Positions 1 to 7,780 of a stretch of DNA of 64,000 bases are shown here, in pieces (the first letter of the stretch is position 1; every line of letters starts with the position of its first letter). The notes beneath the pieces are model-generated. The model did not search any database. It was given only the letters and a program-made list of their open reading frames with translations, and was not told the DNA's origin. Made by a program: the position numbers and the translations under genes. The DNA lies in contig NZ_CP117435.1 of assembly GCF_030687495.1 (NCBI RefSeq), positions 1,426,001 to 1,490,000 of the forward strand, written 5' to 3'. Source of the stretch: Pseudomonas sp. FP453 (lineage in GTDB: Bacteria; Pseudomonadota; Gammaproteobacteria; Pseudomonadales; Pseudomonadaceae).

Positions 1-440
1 CGGCAAACAGCAGCTTCCACGGGCTGGACTCACTCTCGGGCGACTGCCCCCCAGAACACGCTGACCGGAATGATTTGTGCATTCTCTTCGGCATGCTCGG
101 TGAGGGTGTTGACCAGGCGGGTCAGGGTCGGCGGCGCGCCGCGCTTGTCCTGGCGGCCGAGCCAGTCCGGCTCGGGCGTGAGGTAGAAGAACGCCGCCGG
201 TTCCATCAGCGGCCCCACTGCGACCGGCAGCACCGGGCGCGGCAGGCCGGCCTTGGTGCACTCGGCATCGACCACGGCCAATTCGGTGAGGGAGGGCGAT
301 TGCAGGACGTAGAACACCGGCCGGCTGCGGTCCAGGTTGAGGGTAAGGGACGACTGGTTGATCGTCTCTGAGCGAACCCAGAGGTACAACAGTCGGCGCA
401 AGGTGCCAAACACCAGACGGCGGAACGGGGAGCGGGTCAT
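1..440 (-). CDS. plsB: Glycerol-3-phosphate acyltransferase PlsB, N-terminal part, apparent frameshift
   Basis: PlsB acylates the sn-1 position of glycerol-3-phosphate, the first step of phospholipid synthesis at the inner membrane. The first 136 residues (start ATG at 440) read like the N-terminus of pseudomonad PlsB, ending in VSVFWG. The frame then hits a stop at 30-32. If one C is dropped from the run of six C's at 47-52 (six G's on the coding strand), translation continues as [17 protein letters not shown], which is what PlsB should have here. So the gene carries a +1 insertion in a homopolymer: either a real frameshift mutation or a sequencing or assembly error. PlsB is expected to be about 830 residues; the rest lies outside the window. 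Confidence 0.85.
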
Positions 441-540
441 AGGCGTGCTGCTTCAAGTGGGAAAAACCGAGCAGGCGCTCGGGCGGGTAGTGTGCCGTAT
501 TCGCCGAAAATCGGCAAAAAAGCAGCGATGTAAACTTGAG

Positions 541-568
541 TTGATCGTTTTGGAGCCTGTCTTATACT
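541..568 (+). promoter_or_regulatory. Sigma-70 type promoter of the csp gene at 622
   Basis: A TTGATC -35 element (541-546) and a TATACT -10 element (563-568) are separated by 16 bases, giving a good vegetative promoter match. A start near 575 would leave an untranslated leader of about 45 bases before the cold-shock gene. The assignment rests on sequence match only. Confidence 0.6.
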
Positions 569-621
569 CGGCAGTTCAATGCGAGCGACTCAACAATAAA
601 AAGCATGTGGGAGTTAAACAG

Positions 622-831
622 ATGGCAACGCGCGAAACCGGCAATGTGAAGTGGTTCAACGATGCAAAGGGTTACGGCTTTATTCAGCGTGATGATGGCA
701 AGGATGTGTTTGTGCACTACCGCGCCATTCGCGGTGACGGCCACCGCTCGTTGGCCGAGGGCCAGCAAGTGGAATACGCCGTGGTGACCGGCGAGAAGGG
801 GTTGCAGGCGGAGGATGTGGTGGGGCTTTGA
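622..831 (+). CDS. Cold-shock domain protein (CspA family)
   Basis: A 69-residue single-domain protein that should bind single-stranded RNA and DNA as a chaperone. The RNP1-type motif KGYGFIQ and the RNP2-type motif VFVHY are both present, and the length is normal for the family. The ATG at 622 is chosen because the homology starts at [13 protein letters not shown] and a GGGAG-like ribosome site (609-613) precedes it; the open frame extends further upstream without homology. It is divergent from plsB, with a strong promoter at 541-568. RNP2 has tyrosine where many CspA proteins have phenylalanine. A second, closer CspA/CapB-like copy lies at 53231-53440. Confidence 0.93.
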   Translation: MATRETGNVKWFNDAKGYGFIQRDDGKDVFVHYRAIRGDGHRSLAEGQQVEYAVVTGEKGLQAEDVVGL

Positions 832-866
832 GGCCGGCCCCATCTTGATTTGGTAACCCAATCAAG

Positions 867-953
867 TGTGGGAGCTGGCTTGCCTGCGATAGCATCACTG
901 TGGTCTTACTGATAGACCGAGGTGTCTGCATCGCAGGCAAGCCAGCTCCCACA
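867..953. repeat. REPIN-like palindromic repeat
   Basis: Two inverted arms, TGTGGGAGCTGGCTTGCCTG on the left and its complement on the right, enclose a short spacer containing GATAGCATCAC. The palindrome extends outward by AATCAA/TTGATT. It lies between the convergent csp and 977-1354 genes. The arrangement matches the paired REP (REPIN) elements known from the P. fluorescens group. No RAYT transposase gene is in the window. Confidence 0.85.
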
Positions 954-976
954 TTGATTGTGTTTGCAGCTTTAAA

Positions 977-1354
977 TCAGGCGGTTTTCCAGGTGATCTG
1001 TTCTTCACCGTCTTCGCTGATCCGAATCCAGGTATCAGCGCTTTCCTCACCTTCTTCCTCAACCCACGTCCCCGGCGCACAACGCACTTCGACGTTCAGC
1101 GCAGCAAACGCAGCGCGGGCGCAGGCGATGTCGTCGTCCCACGGGGTCTGGTCGCTTTCCAGGTACAGGCTGTTCCATTTGCCTACGGCCTTGGGCAGCC
1201 AGGTGACGGGTACGTTGCCGGCCTTGCACTTGTAGGTCTGGCCTTTCTGCACCCAATCGGTACATGGGCCCAGGGCGGCGCCCAGCCAGGCGGCGACGGC
1301 TTTGTAGTCGACGTCGGCGTCCTTCAGGTAAATCTCGATATCGGGTTGGCGCAT
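977..1354 (-). CDS. Conserved hypothetical protein, 125 aa
   Basis: I do not recognise a characterised family. The protein is soluble and acidic, with no signal peptide or membrane segment. It is rich in tryptophan (WLGAAL, DWVQKG, VTWLPKA, KWNSLYL, DTWIRI) and ends in an acidic stretch (EEEGEES) followed by a short strand-like tail. The ATG at 1354 has a GAGGAA ribosome site about 7 bases upstream. Codon use resembles its neighbours, so it is likely a real core gene of pseudomonads. It lies just downstream of rlmA on the same strand, about 50 bases away, and may be co-transcribed with dapE-rlmA. Confidence 0.75.
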   Translation of the reverse strand: MRQPDIEIYLKDADVDYKAVAAWLGAALGPCTDWVQKGQTYKCKAGNVPVTWLPKAVGKWNSLYLESDQTPWDDDIACARAAFAALNVEVRCAPGTWVEEEGEESADTWIRISEDGEEQITWKTA

Positions 1355-1403
1355 GGATGTTCCTCGTTGCGGGATTTTAAAAATCCATTCGCGGAAAAGT
1401 CGG

Positions 1404-2213
1404 TTATTGAAGCACGAAATAGTCGTAACGCATCGACACAGTGACAGACAGGGGCTCGGCCGCCTCGATCACTTCGGCACGTTTTTCGGCGCTGGCGCGC
1501 CAGCCGTGGGGTGTCATGGCCAGCAGGTTGGCGCGGTCTTGAGGCTCGGCCAGGCTCAGGGTGAACTCCAGGGTTTCGCTATGGGCCAGGCTCATGCCGT
1601 CCGGCACCAGGGCCAGGTGCTTGTCGTCGGTGTACTCGCGCACTTCGTCGTACAGGCGCTCGCGCAGTTCCATCAGGTGGCCGCTGGTCGGGCCGACCTT
1701 CATCAGGCCGCCGCCAGGACTGAGCAGGCGCTTGGCCTCTTCCCAGTCCAACGGGCTGAACACGCTGGCAAGAAACTGGCAGCTGCCTGACGCCAACGGC
1801 ACGCGGGCCATGCTGGCGATCAACCAGGTCAGCGCCGGGTTGCGTTTGCACGCCCGCTTGACGGCTTCCTTGGAGATGTCCAGTGCGTAGCCGTCCGCCT
1901 GGGGCAGGGCGTCGGCGATTTGCGCGGTGTAGTAACCCTCGCCACAGCCAATGTCCACCCAGCGCGCCGGGGCACGTTCTGCCGCCAGTTCGGCCAGGCG
2001 CTTGGCCACCGGGGCGTAGTGCCCGGCGTTGAGGAAGTCACGGCGCGCCTCGACCATGGCGAGGTTGTCGCCCGGGTCGCGGCTGTTCTTGTGCTGCACC
2101 GGCAACAGGTTCAGGTAACCCTGGCGCGCGCGGTCGAAACGGTGCCCGGCGGGGCACGCAACGCCATTGTCCACCGCGTTCAGCGGGGCGCTGCAGAGGG
2201 GGCAGGCGAGCAT
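1404..2213 (-). CDS. rlmA: 23S rRNA (guanine-N1)-methyltransferase RlmA
   Basis: Methylates N1 of a guanine (G745 in E. coli numbering) in domain II of 23S rRNA, using SAM. The N-terminal zinc site is visible: C4 and C7 in CPLC, then C20 and H24 in CPAGH. It is followed by the family sequence RFDRARQGYLNLL and a Rossmann SAM-binding motif (VDIGCGEGYYT, near residues 87-97). The 269-residue length is normal. The start ATG overlaps the dapE stop codon by one base (TGATG), so the two are probably translated from one transcript. Confidence 0.93.
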   Translation of the reverse strand: MLACPLCSAPLNAVDNGVACPAGHRFDRARQGYLNLLPVQHKNSRDPGDNLAMVEARRDFLNAGHYAPVAKRLAELAAERAPARWVDIGCGEGYYTAQIADALPQADGYALDISKEAVKRACKRNPALTWLIASMARVPLASGSCQFLASVFSPLDWEEAKRLLSPGGGLMKVGPTSGHLMELRERLYDEVREYTDDKHLALVPDGMSLAHSETLEFTLSLAEPQDRANLLAMTPHGWRASAEKRAEVIEAAEPLSVTVSMRYDYFVLQ

Positions 2214-3364
2214 CAGGCGAGCAACTTGATCAGGGTCTGGTAGTAGATTTCGGTCAGCACGTCGAGGTCGCTGGCCAGAATGCGTTCGTTGACCTGGTGG
2301 ATCGTTGCGTTGACCGGACCCAGTTCAACCACCTGGGTGCCGAGGGTGGCGATGAAGCGCCCATCCGAGGTACCGCCGCTGGTGGACGCCTTGGTGTCAC
2401 GCCCCGTGATTGCCTTGATGCTGGCCGAGACCGCATCCAGCAACGCGCCCGGTTCGGTGAGGAACGGCAGCCCCGACAGCGCCCATTCCACATGCCAATC
2501 CAGGCCGTGCTTGTCGAGGATCGCGGCGACGCGCTGTTGCAGGCCTTCGACGGTGGACTCGGTGGAGAAGCGGAAGTTGAACACCGCCGTCAGGTCACCG
2601 GGAATCACGTTGGTGGCGCCGGTGCCGGAGTTCAGGTTGGAGATCTGGAAGCTGGTCGGCGGGAAGAAGGTGTTGCCGTCGTCCCAATGCTCGGCGGCCA
2701 GTTCGGCCAGGGCCGGTGCGGCCAGGTGGATCGGGTTCTTCGCCAGGTGCGGGTAGGCCACGTGGCCTTGCACGCCGCGCACGGTCAGGGTGGCCCCGAG
2801 GGAGCCGCGACGGCCGTTCTTGACCACATCGCCCACCAGCGTGGTGCTCGACGGTTCGCCGACGATGCACCAGTCCAGGCGCTCCTTGCGCGCGGCCAGG
2901 CGTTCGATCACAGCCTTGGTGCCGTGGTGCGCCGGGCCTTCTTCATCGCTGGTGATGAGGAAGGCGACCGAGCCCTTGTGGTCCGGGTAGTCGTGCACGA
3001 AGCGCTCGGAAGCCACCAGCATCGCCGCCAGGCTGCCTTTCATGTCTGCCGCGCCACGGCCGCAGAGCATGCCGTTGTCATCGATCAATGCGTCGAACGG
3101 GTCGTTCTGCCAGGCCTGCACCGGGCCTGTCGGGACCACGTCGGTGTGACCGGCGAAGCACAGCACCGGGCCTTCGTGCTTGCCGTGGGTGGCCCAGAAA
3201 TTGTCCACGTCCTCGATGCGCATCGGCTCCAGCGCAAAACCGGCGTCGCCCAGGCGCTGCATCATCAGCTTCTGGCAATCGGCGTCGATCGGCGTTACCG
3301 AGGGGCGACGGATCAGGTCGATGGCAAGTTGAAGGGTCGGCGAAAGGTCGGCATGGGCCGTCAT
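2213..3364 (-). CDS. dapE: Succinyl-diaminopimelate desuccinylase DapE
   Basis: Hydrolyses N-succinyl-LL-2,6-diaminopimelate to LL-diaminopimelate and succinate in the lysine and peptidoglycan precursor pathway. It is a dinuclear zinc M20 peptidase-family enzyme of 383 residues. Metal and catalytic residues are present: H73 and D75 in AGHTDVV, D106 in GAADMKG, the glutamate pair in TSDEEGPA (140-141), and a late histidine in ATIHQVNE. It lies in one operon with rlmA. Two other genes of the same branch, dapD (9047) and dapC (13212), lie within 11 kb on the same strand. Confidence 0.97.
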   Translation of the reverse strand: MTAHADLSPTLQLAIDLIRRPSVTPIDADCQKLMMQRLGDAGFALEPMRIEDVDNFWATHGKHEGPVLCFAGHTDVVPTGPVQAWQNDPFDALIDDNGMLCGRGAADMKGSLAAMLVASERFVHDYPDHKGSVAFLITSDEEGPAHHGTKAVIERLAARKERLDWCIVGEPSSTTLVGDVVKNGRRGSLGATLTVRGVQGHVAYPHLAKNPIHLAAPALAELAAEHWDDGNTFFPPTSFQISNLNSGTGATNVIPGDLTAVFNFRFSTESTVEGLQQRVAAILDKHGLDWHVEWALSGLPFLTEPGALLDAVSASIKAITGRDTKASTSGGTSDGRFIATLGTQVVELGPVNATIHQVNERILASDLDVLTEIYYQTLIKLLA

Positions 3365-3438
3365 GGGAAAACTCCGGGAAGCGTGGTGTGGGCGCAGGAC
3401 GAATGTGGAATACAGAGCTCGGGGCGATGTAGAGCCAA

Positions 3439-3525
3439 TGTGGGAGCTGGCTTGCCTGCGATAGCATCGCCGCGGTGTGCCAGCCAGACCGCGGCGTCTG
3501 CATCGCAGGCAAGCCAGCTCCCACA
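3439..3525. repeat. REPIN-like palindromic repeat
   Basis: Inverted arms of the TGTGGGAGCTGGCTTGCCTG type lie upstream of dapE and downstream of the ndvB terminator. The inner spacer (CATCGCCGCGGTGTGCCAG) forms its own GC-rich stem, as in the copy at 867-953. It occupies most of the 254-base gap between ndvB and dapE. Confidence 0.85.
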
Positions 3526-3574
3526 GAGAGCAAAGGCAGGGCCAAGACTCATAAAACGGCCGTTATCTTATAGC

Positions 3575-3602
3575 AAAACGGCGGCCAGAGGCCGCCGTTT
3601 AG
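3575..3602 (-). terminator. Intrinsic terminator of the ndvB-like gene
   Basis: A perfect stem (AACGGCGGCC / GGCCGCCGTT) with a short loop lies 17 bases after the stop codon of the ndvB-like gene. On the minus strand it is followed by TTTTGC. The stem is symmetric, but no gene on the plus strand needs it. Confidence 0.8.
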
Positions 3603-3618
3603 TGCATTGCGCAAGTTT

Positions 3619-6210
3619 TTACGCAGCAGGTGCGGGCTCCGCCGCCACCGAAGGTTTCGGCAGCGAAGACAGGAACGCCATGATCAACGCCGCCACATAC
3701 GGCAGCGACTGCACCAGCAGCATCACCACCCAGAAGCGAATGTCATTGCTCGGCAGGCCCTGCACCAGGTAGATACCCAGCGCGGCGCCCCACAACAGCA
3801 GCATGATGAACATTTCTTCGCGAGCTTCGGAAATCGCTACCCAGAAGCCGTGGTTATCCGCGTTTTTCGGTGTGCGAAAGAACGGAATACTGCTGGTGAA
3901 GAAGCCATACAGCACCGCCTTGGCGATGGTGTGGGACAACGCCAGGCCGGCCAGGGCCGCGCAGAACGCGTCCTTGAGGTTCACGCCCACGGCGCGACGG
4001 TACAGGAACACGATCTTGCCCACCTTGAACACGAACAACGCCAACGGCGGGATCGCGAAGATCAGCAACGGCGGGTCGACCCGCGTCGGCACGATGATCA
4101 TCGCCGCCGACCACAACAGTGCGCCCACGGTGAAGAAGATGTTCATGCCGTCCGCCACCCACGGCAACCAGCCCGCGAGGAAGTGGTAGCGCTGGCCACG
4201 GGTCAGCTCGGTGTCCTTGCCGCGCAACAGGCTGGCGGTGTGACGCTTGATGATCTGGATCGCACCGTAGGCCCAGCGGAAACGCTGTTTCTTGAAGTCG
4301 ATAAAGGTGTCCGGCATCAGGCCTTTGCCGTAGCTGTCGTGGTAATACGCCGCCGACAGGCCTTTCTCGAATACCCGTAGTCCCAGTTCGGCGTCTTCAC
4401 AGATGCACCAGTCGGCCCAGCCGAGTTCTTCGAGCACCGAGCGCCGGGTCATGGTCATGGTGCCGTGCTGGATGATCGCGTCACGGTCGTTGCGGGTGAC
4501 CATGCCGATATGGAAGAAGCCCTTGTATTCCGCGTAGCAGAGCTTCTTGAAGGTGCTTTCGTTCTGGTCGCGGTAGTCCTGCGGCGATTGCACCACGGCG
4601 ATTTTCGGGTCGGCGAAGTGCGGCACCATGTGCTTGAGCCAGTTGGGCGACACGCAGTAGTCCGAATCGATCACCGCGATCACTTCGGCATCCTTGGCGG
4701 TGTGCGGCAGCAGGTAGTTCAACGCGCCACCCTTGAAACCGGCCAGGGGCGCGACGTGGAAGAACTTGAAGCGCGGGCCGAGGGTTTCGCAGTAGTCGCG
4801 CACCGGTTCCCAGACGGCTGGGTCTTTGGTGTTGTTGTCGATGATCAGGACTTCGTAGTCCGGGTAATCGAGGGCGGCGAGGGCGTCGAGGGTCTGTTTG
4901 ACCATCTCCGGCGGCTCGTTGTAGCACGGCACGTGGATCGACACTTTCGGGCGGTAGTCCGAGTCCCCTTCGACCGGCAGGAATTCACGCCGACGCTTGT
5001 GGGTCCACACCGCTTCCGCCAACTCATGGGCTTCGGTCAGCAACACGATAAACACGCCGAGGGCGCCGAGGGCCAGGAGGATGCCCACGGTGACGCTGAA
5101 CCAGGTGCTGTATTGCTGGCTGTAGTCGTAGCCGATCCACACCAGCACCGAACCGCAGAGGAACGCGATAAAGGTCAGGAAGGTGCGGCCACGCTGGCGC
5201 AGGGCCGAGCCGTCGATCATCAGCAGGGTCAGCGACAGCAGGGCGAGCACCACCGAGCCGATGGCGAGTACGCGCCATTGCGGGATGGCGACCACGGGCC
5301 CTTCAAAGTTGAATTTCTGCTGGCGTGCGGCGTTGAACACGCCCCAGTAAGCGCCGGCCGAGCCTTCATCGCTGACTTTCCACGGCTGGTCGAAGGCTTC
5401 GATCACGAAGTAGTTGTAGCCCTGGCGATTGAGTTTATTCACCAGTGTTCGTAGGTAAATCGCCTGGTCGGCCGGGGACGTTTCATTGCCACCGCGCATG
5501 CGCCCGTTGCTCGGCCAGCCAACCTCCGACAGCAGCAGCGGCTTTTTCGGGAACAGTTTCTTCAGGTCCTTGGCGCGGTCGAGTACGTACTGGCCGGCCT
5601 TGTCCATCGGAATGTATTCCCAGAACGGCAGGATGTGCGCGGCGATCAGGTCGACGTGCTTGGCCAGTTGCGGGTTCTTTTCCCAGATGTCCCATTGCTC
5701 GGAGGTCGTGACCGGCACTTTGACGGCGGCGCGCACCCGATCCAGCAGCACAATCAGCGCTTCCGGGGTGATGTCCTTGCGGAATACCGCTTCGTTACCC
5801 ACCACAACCCGCACCACACTGCGCGAGTTGTTGGCGATTTCGATGGCGCGCTGGATTTCTCGCTCGTTGCGTTCCAGGTCCGGGCTGATCCAGATCCCCA
5901 GGGTCACGCGCAGGCCGAACTCTTCGGCCAGCTTGGGGATGTCGCCCAGGGTGCCGTCGACCGAGTAGGTACGGATGTTGTCCGTCAGCTTGCTCATGAT
6001 CGCCAGGTCCTGGCGCATCTGGTCGTCGGTCGGGAACTGGTTCTTCTGCGGGTACTGGCCTTGCTGGAACGGCGAGTAGGAGAAACCGGAGATCTGTTCA
6101 GGCCAGTTGGGGGTGGTGACCGGGCGGTTGATCAGCGCCCAGAAGCCGGTGAACAGTGCGGCGATTGCCAGCACGATCACCAGGTTGAGTCCAAATTTAC
6201 GCGATGCCAT
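3619..6210 (-). CDS. ndvB: NdvB-like beta-glucan synthase: GH17-type domain fused to a GT2 glycosyltransferase
   Basis: Predicted inner-membrane protein of 863 residues resembling P. aeruginosa NdvB (PA1163), which makes glucose polymers linked to biofilm antibiotic tolerance. After an N-terminal membrane anchor comes a periplasmic GH17-like domain. Its two catalytic glutamates sit in VVGNEAV and LLSEVGWPSNG. Membrane helices follow, then a cytoplasmic GT2 domain with VPCYNEP, the DSDYC metal motif, CEDAELG and QRFRW, and further helices. The ATG at 6210 is preferred over an upstream in-frame start at 6276 because MASRKFGLN begins the anchor and a GGAA site precedes it. A terminator follows. 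Confidence 0.9.
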   Translation of the reverse strand: MASRKFGLNLVIVLAIAALFTGFWALINRPVTTPNWPEQISGFSYSPFQQGQYPQKNQFPTDDQMRQDLAIMSKLTDNIRTYSVDGTLGDIPKLAEEFGLRVTLGIWISPDLERNEREIQRAIEIANNSRSVVRVVVGNEAVFRKDITPEALIVLLDRVRAAVKVPVTTSEQWDIWEKNPQLAKHVDLIAAHILPFWEYIPMDKAGQYVLDRAKDLKKLFPKKPLLLSEVGWPSNGRMRGGNETSPADQAIYLRTLVNKLNRQGYNYFVIEAFDQPWKVSDEGSAGAYWGVFNAARQQKFNFEGPVVAIPQWRVLAIGSVVLALLSLTLLMIDGSALRQRGRTFLTFIAFLCGSVLVWIGYDYSQQYSTWFSVTVGILLALGALGVFIVLLTEAHELAEAVWTHKRRREFLPVEGDSDYRPKVSIHVPCYNEPPEMVKQTLDALAALDYPDYEVLIIDNNTKDPAVWEPVRDYCETLGPRFKFFHVAPLAGFKGGALNYLLPHTAKDAEVIAVIDSDYCVSPNWLKHMVPHFADPKIAVVQSPQDYRDQNESTFKKLCYAEYKGFFHIGMVTRNDRDAIIQHGTMTMTRRSVLEELGWADWCICEDAELGLRVFEKGLSAAYYHDSYGKGLMPDTFIDFKKQRFRWAYGAIQIIKRHTASLLRGKDTELTRGQRYHFLAGWLPWVADGMNIFFTVGALLWSAAMIIVPTRVDPPLLIFAIPPLALFVFKVGKIVFLYRRAVGVNLKDAFCAALAGLALSHTIAKAVLYGFFTSSIPFFRTPKNADNHGFWVAISEAREEMFIMLLLWGAALGIYLVQGLPSNDIRFWVVMLLVQSLPYVAALIMAFLSSLPKPSVAAEPAPAA

Positions 6211-6427
6211 GGCTATTTCGGGTTCCAAAGGGTGTGGAACGAAAAGAGGTGTCGGCCTGCGCCGAACGGCGCGCATCCTACACCGGCGCTTCCCTGAGCG
6301 TACAGCAAGCAGAGAAAAGCCGGACGTTAGTCAGCGAAAGCCCATCTAAGTTCTTAACTTGTAACTTGTAGCTTAAAACTTGCCGCTGCGTAGCCCATAA
6401 TGCGCGCCGGTTTTTGGGGTAATGGTC

Positions 6428-7237
6428 ATGAGTACAGAAGATCCACGGTTTGCAGGCGTCGCCCGCTTGTATGGCATTGAAGGCCTGGAACGCTTGAAAG
6501 CGGCCCATGTGGCGATCGTCGGCGTCGGCGGCGTGGGCTCCTGGGCGGCGGAAGCCATCGCACGTTGCGGTGTGGGCGAGATTTCGCTGTTTGACCTGGA
6601 TGACGTGTGCGTCAGCAACAGCAACCGCCAGTTGCATGCGCTGGACAGCACCGTGGGCAAACCCAAGGTCGAAGTGATGGCCGAGCGCCTGCGCGGCATC
6701 AACCCGGATTGCACGGTGCATGCGGTGGCGGACTTCGTCACCCGCGACACCATGGCCGAGTACATCACGCCCGATATTGATTGCGTGATCGACTGCATCG
6801 ACGCCGTCAACGCCAAGGCCGCGCTGATCGCCTGGTGCAAGCGCCGCAAGATCCAGATCATCACCACGGGCGGCGCCGGTGGGCAGATCGACCCGACGTT
6901 GATCCAGGTGTGCGACCTGAACCGGACGTTCAACGATCCGCTGGCGTCGAAAGTGCGCTCCACCCTGCGCCGCGACTATGGTTTCTCGCGCACCGTGACC
7001 CGTCACTACAGCGTGCCGTGCGTGTTTTCCACCGAGCAACTGCGTTATCCGAAGCCGGATGGCAGCATTTGCTTGCAGAAGAGTTTTGTCGGCGATGGGG
7101 TGAAGCTGGACTGTGCTGGTGGGTTTGGTGCGGTGATGATGGTCACGGCCAGCTTTGGCATGGTGGCGGCGACCAAGGCGGTGGACAAGATTGTGGCTGG
7201 GGTGCGCCGGCCTTCGGAGCGGGTCAAGCCTGCTTAA
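6428..7237 (+). CDS. tcdA: tRNA threonylcarbamoyladenosine dehydratase TcdA (CsdL)
   Basis: ATP-dependent enzyme that cyclises t6A37 to ct6A in ANN-decoding tRNAs. It is an E1-like (ThiF/MoeB) protein of 269 residues with the nucleotide-binding glycine motif VGVGGVGSW, the family motif DLDDVCVSNSNRQ, and the C-terminal FVGDGVKLDCAGGFG. An ATG also exists at 6422, but the GGGG ribosome site is correctly spaced only for 6428. Its sulfur-trafficking partners csdE and csdA lie directly downstream on the other strand, convergent across a REPIN repeat, as expected for the CSD system. Confidence 0.95.
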   Translation: MSTEDPRFAGVARLYGIEGLERLKAAHVAIVGVGGVGSWAAEAIARCGVGEISLFDLDDVCVSNSNRQLHALDSTVGKPKVEVMAERLRGINPDCTVHAVADFVTRDTMAEYITPDIDCVIDCIDAVNAKAALIAWCKRRKIQIITTGGAGGQIDPTLIQVCDLNRTFNDPLASKVRSTLRRDYGFSRTVTRHYSVPCVFSTEQLRYPKPDGSICLQKSFVGDGVKLDCAGGFGAVMMVTASFGMVAATKAVDKIVAGVRRPSERVKPA

Positions 7238-7262
7238 TTCTGGAAACTTGCACCATTCAAAA

Positions 7263-7365
7263 TGTGGGAGCTGGCTTGTGTGGGAGCTGGCTTGCCTGCG
7301 ATAGCATCACCTCGGTATGACTGATACACCGAGGTGCCTGCATCGCAGGCAAGCCAGCTCCCACA
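7263..7365. repeat. REPIN-like repeat with duplicated left arm
   Basis: The left arm occurs twice in tandem: a truncated TGTGGGAGCTGGCTTG at 7263 runs straight into a second full arm at 7279. A single complementary right arm ends at 7365. It separates convergent tcdA and csdE. The tandem arm suggests insertion of one REP into another or slippage. Confidence 0.85.
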
Positions 7366-7366
7366 T

Positions 7367-7780
7367 TTAGTTTTGTGTAAGGCTCAAAGTTCGCATGCGC
7401 TGTAATACTGCATTCAAGCCGTTGCTGCGCGAGGGTGACAACTGGCGGGAAAGGCCCAGCTGATTGAACCAGTCGGGCAAGTCCACGGCCTGCAACTCGG
7501 CAGTCGACAACCCATTCACCCGCACCAGCAACAACGCCACCAACCCGCGAATCAACCGCGCATCACTGGCAGCAGCAAACTGCCAATGCCCCTCCTGCAA
7601 TCGCCCCACCAACCACACCAGGCTTTCGCAGCCCTGCACCAGGTTGGCGTCGACCTTGTCTTCGGCGGGCAGGGCAGGCATGCGCTCACCCCATTGCATC
7701 AGCATCCGCGCGCGCTGTTCCCAACTGCCGACAGCCTGGAACGCTTCAAGCGCTGTCACTGCATCGACCGGCAAACTCAT
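7367..7780 (-). CDS. csdE: Sulfur acceptor protein CsdE (SufE family)
   Basis: Takes persulfide sulfur from the CsdA cysteine desulfurase and passes it on. It is a 137-residue SufE-fold protein; the acceptor cysteine is C51 in VQGCES, with the typical WLVGR strand after it. The start ATG overlaps the csdA stop (ATGA), so the two are translationally coupled. It lies opposite tcdA, whose product interacts with CsdE in E. coli. Distinction from SufE is by context: no suf operon is nearby. Confidence 0.9.
   Translation of the reverse strand: MSLPVDAVTALEAFQAVGSWEQRARMLMQWGERMPALPAEDKVDANLVQGCESLVWLVGRLQEGHWQFAAASDARLIRGLVALLLVRVNGLSTAELQAVDLPDWFNQLGLSRQLSPSRSNGLNAVLQRMRTLSLTQN

Noticed and set aside
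2297..3772. 491-codon open frame opposite dapE and the REPIN
   Set aside because: It runs through a repeat and a terminator; no recognisable protein.
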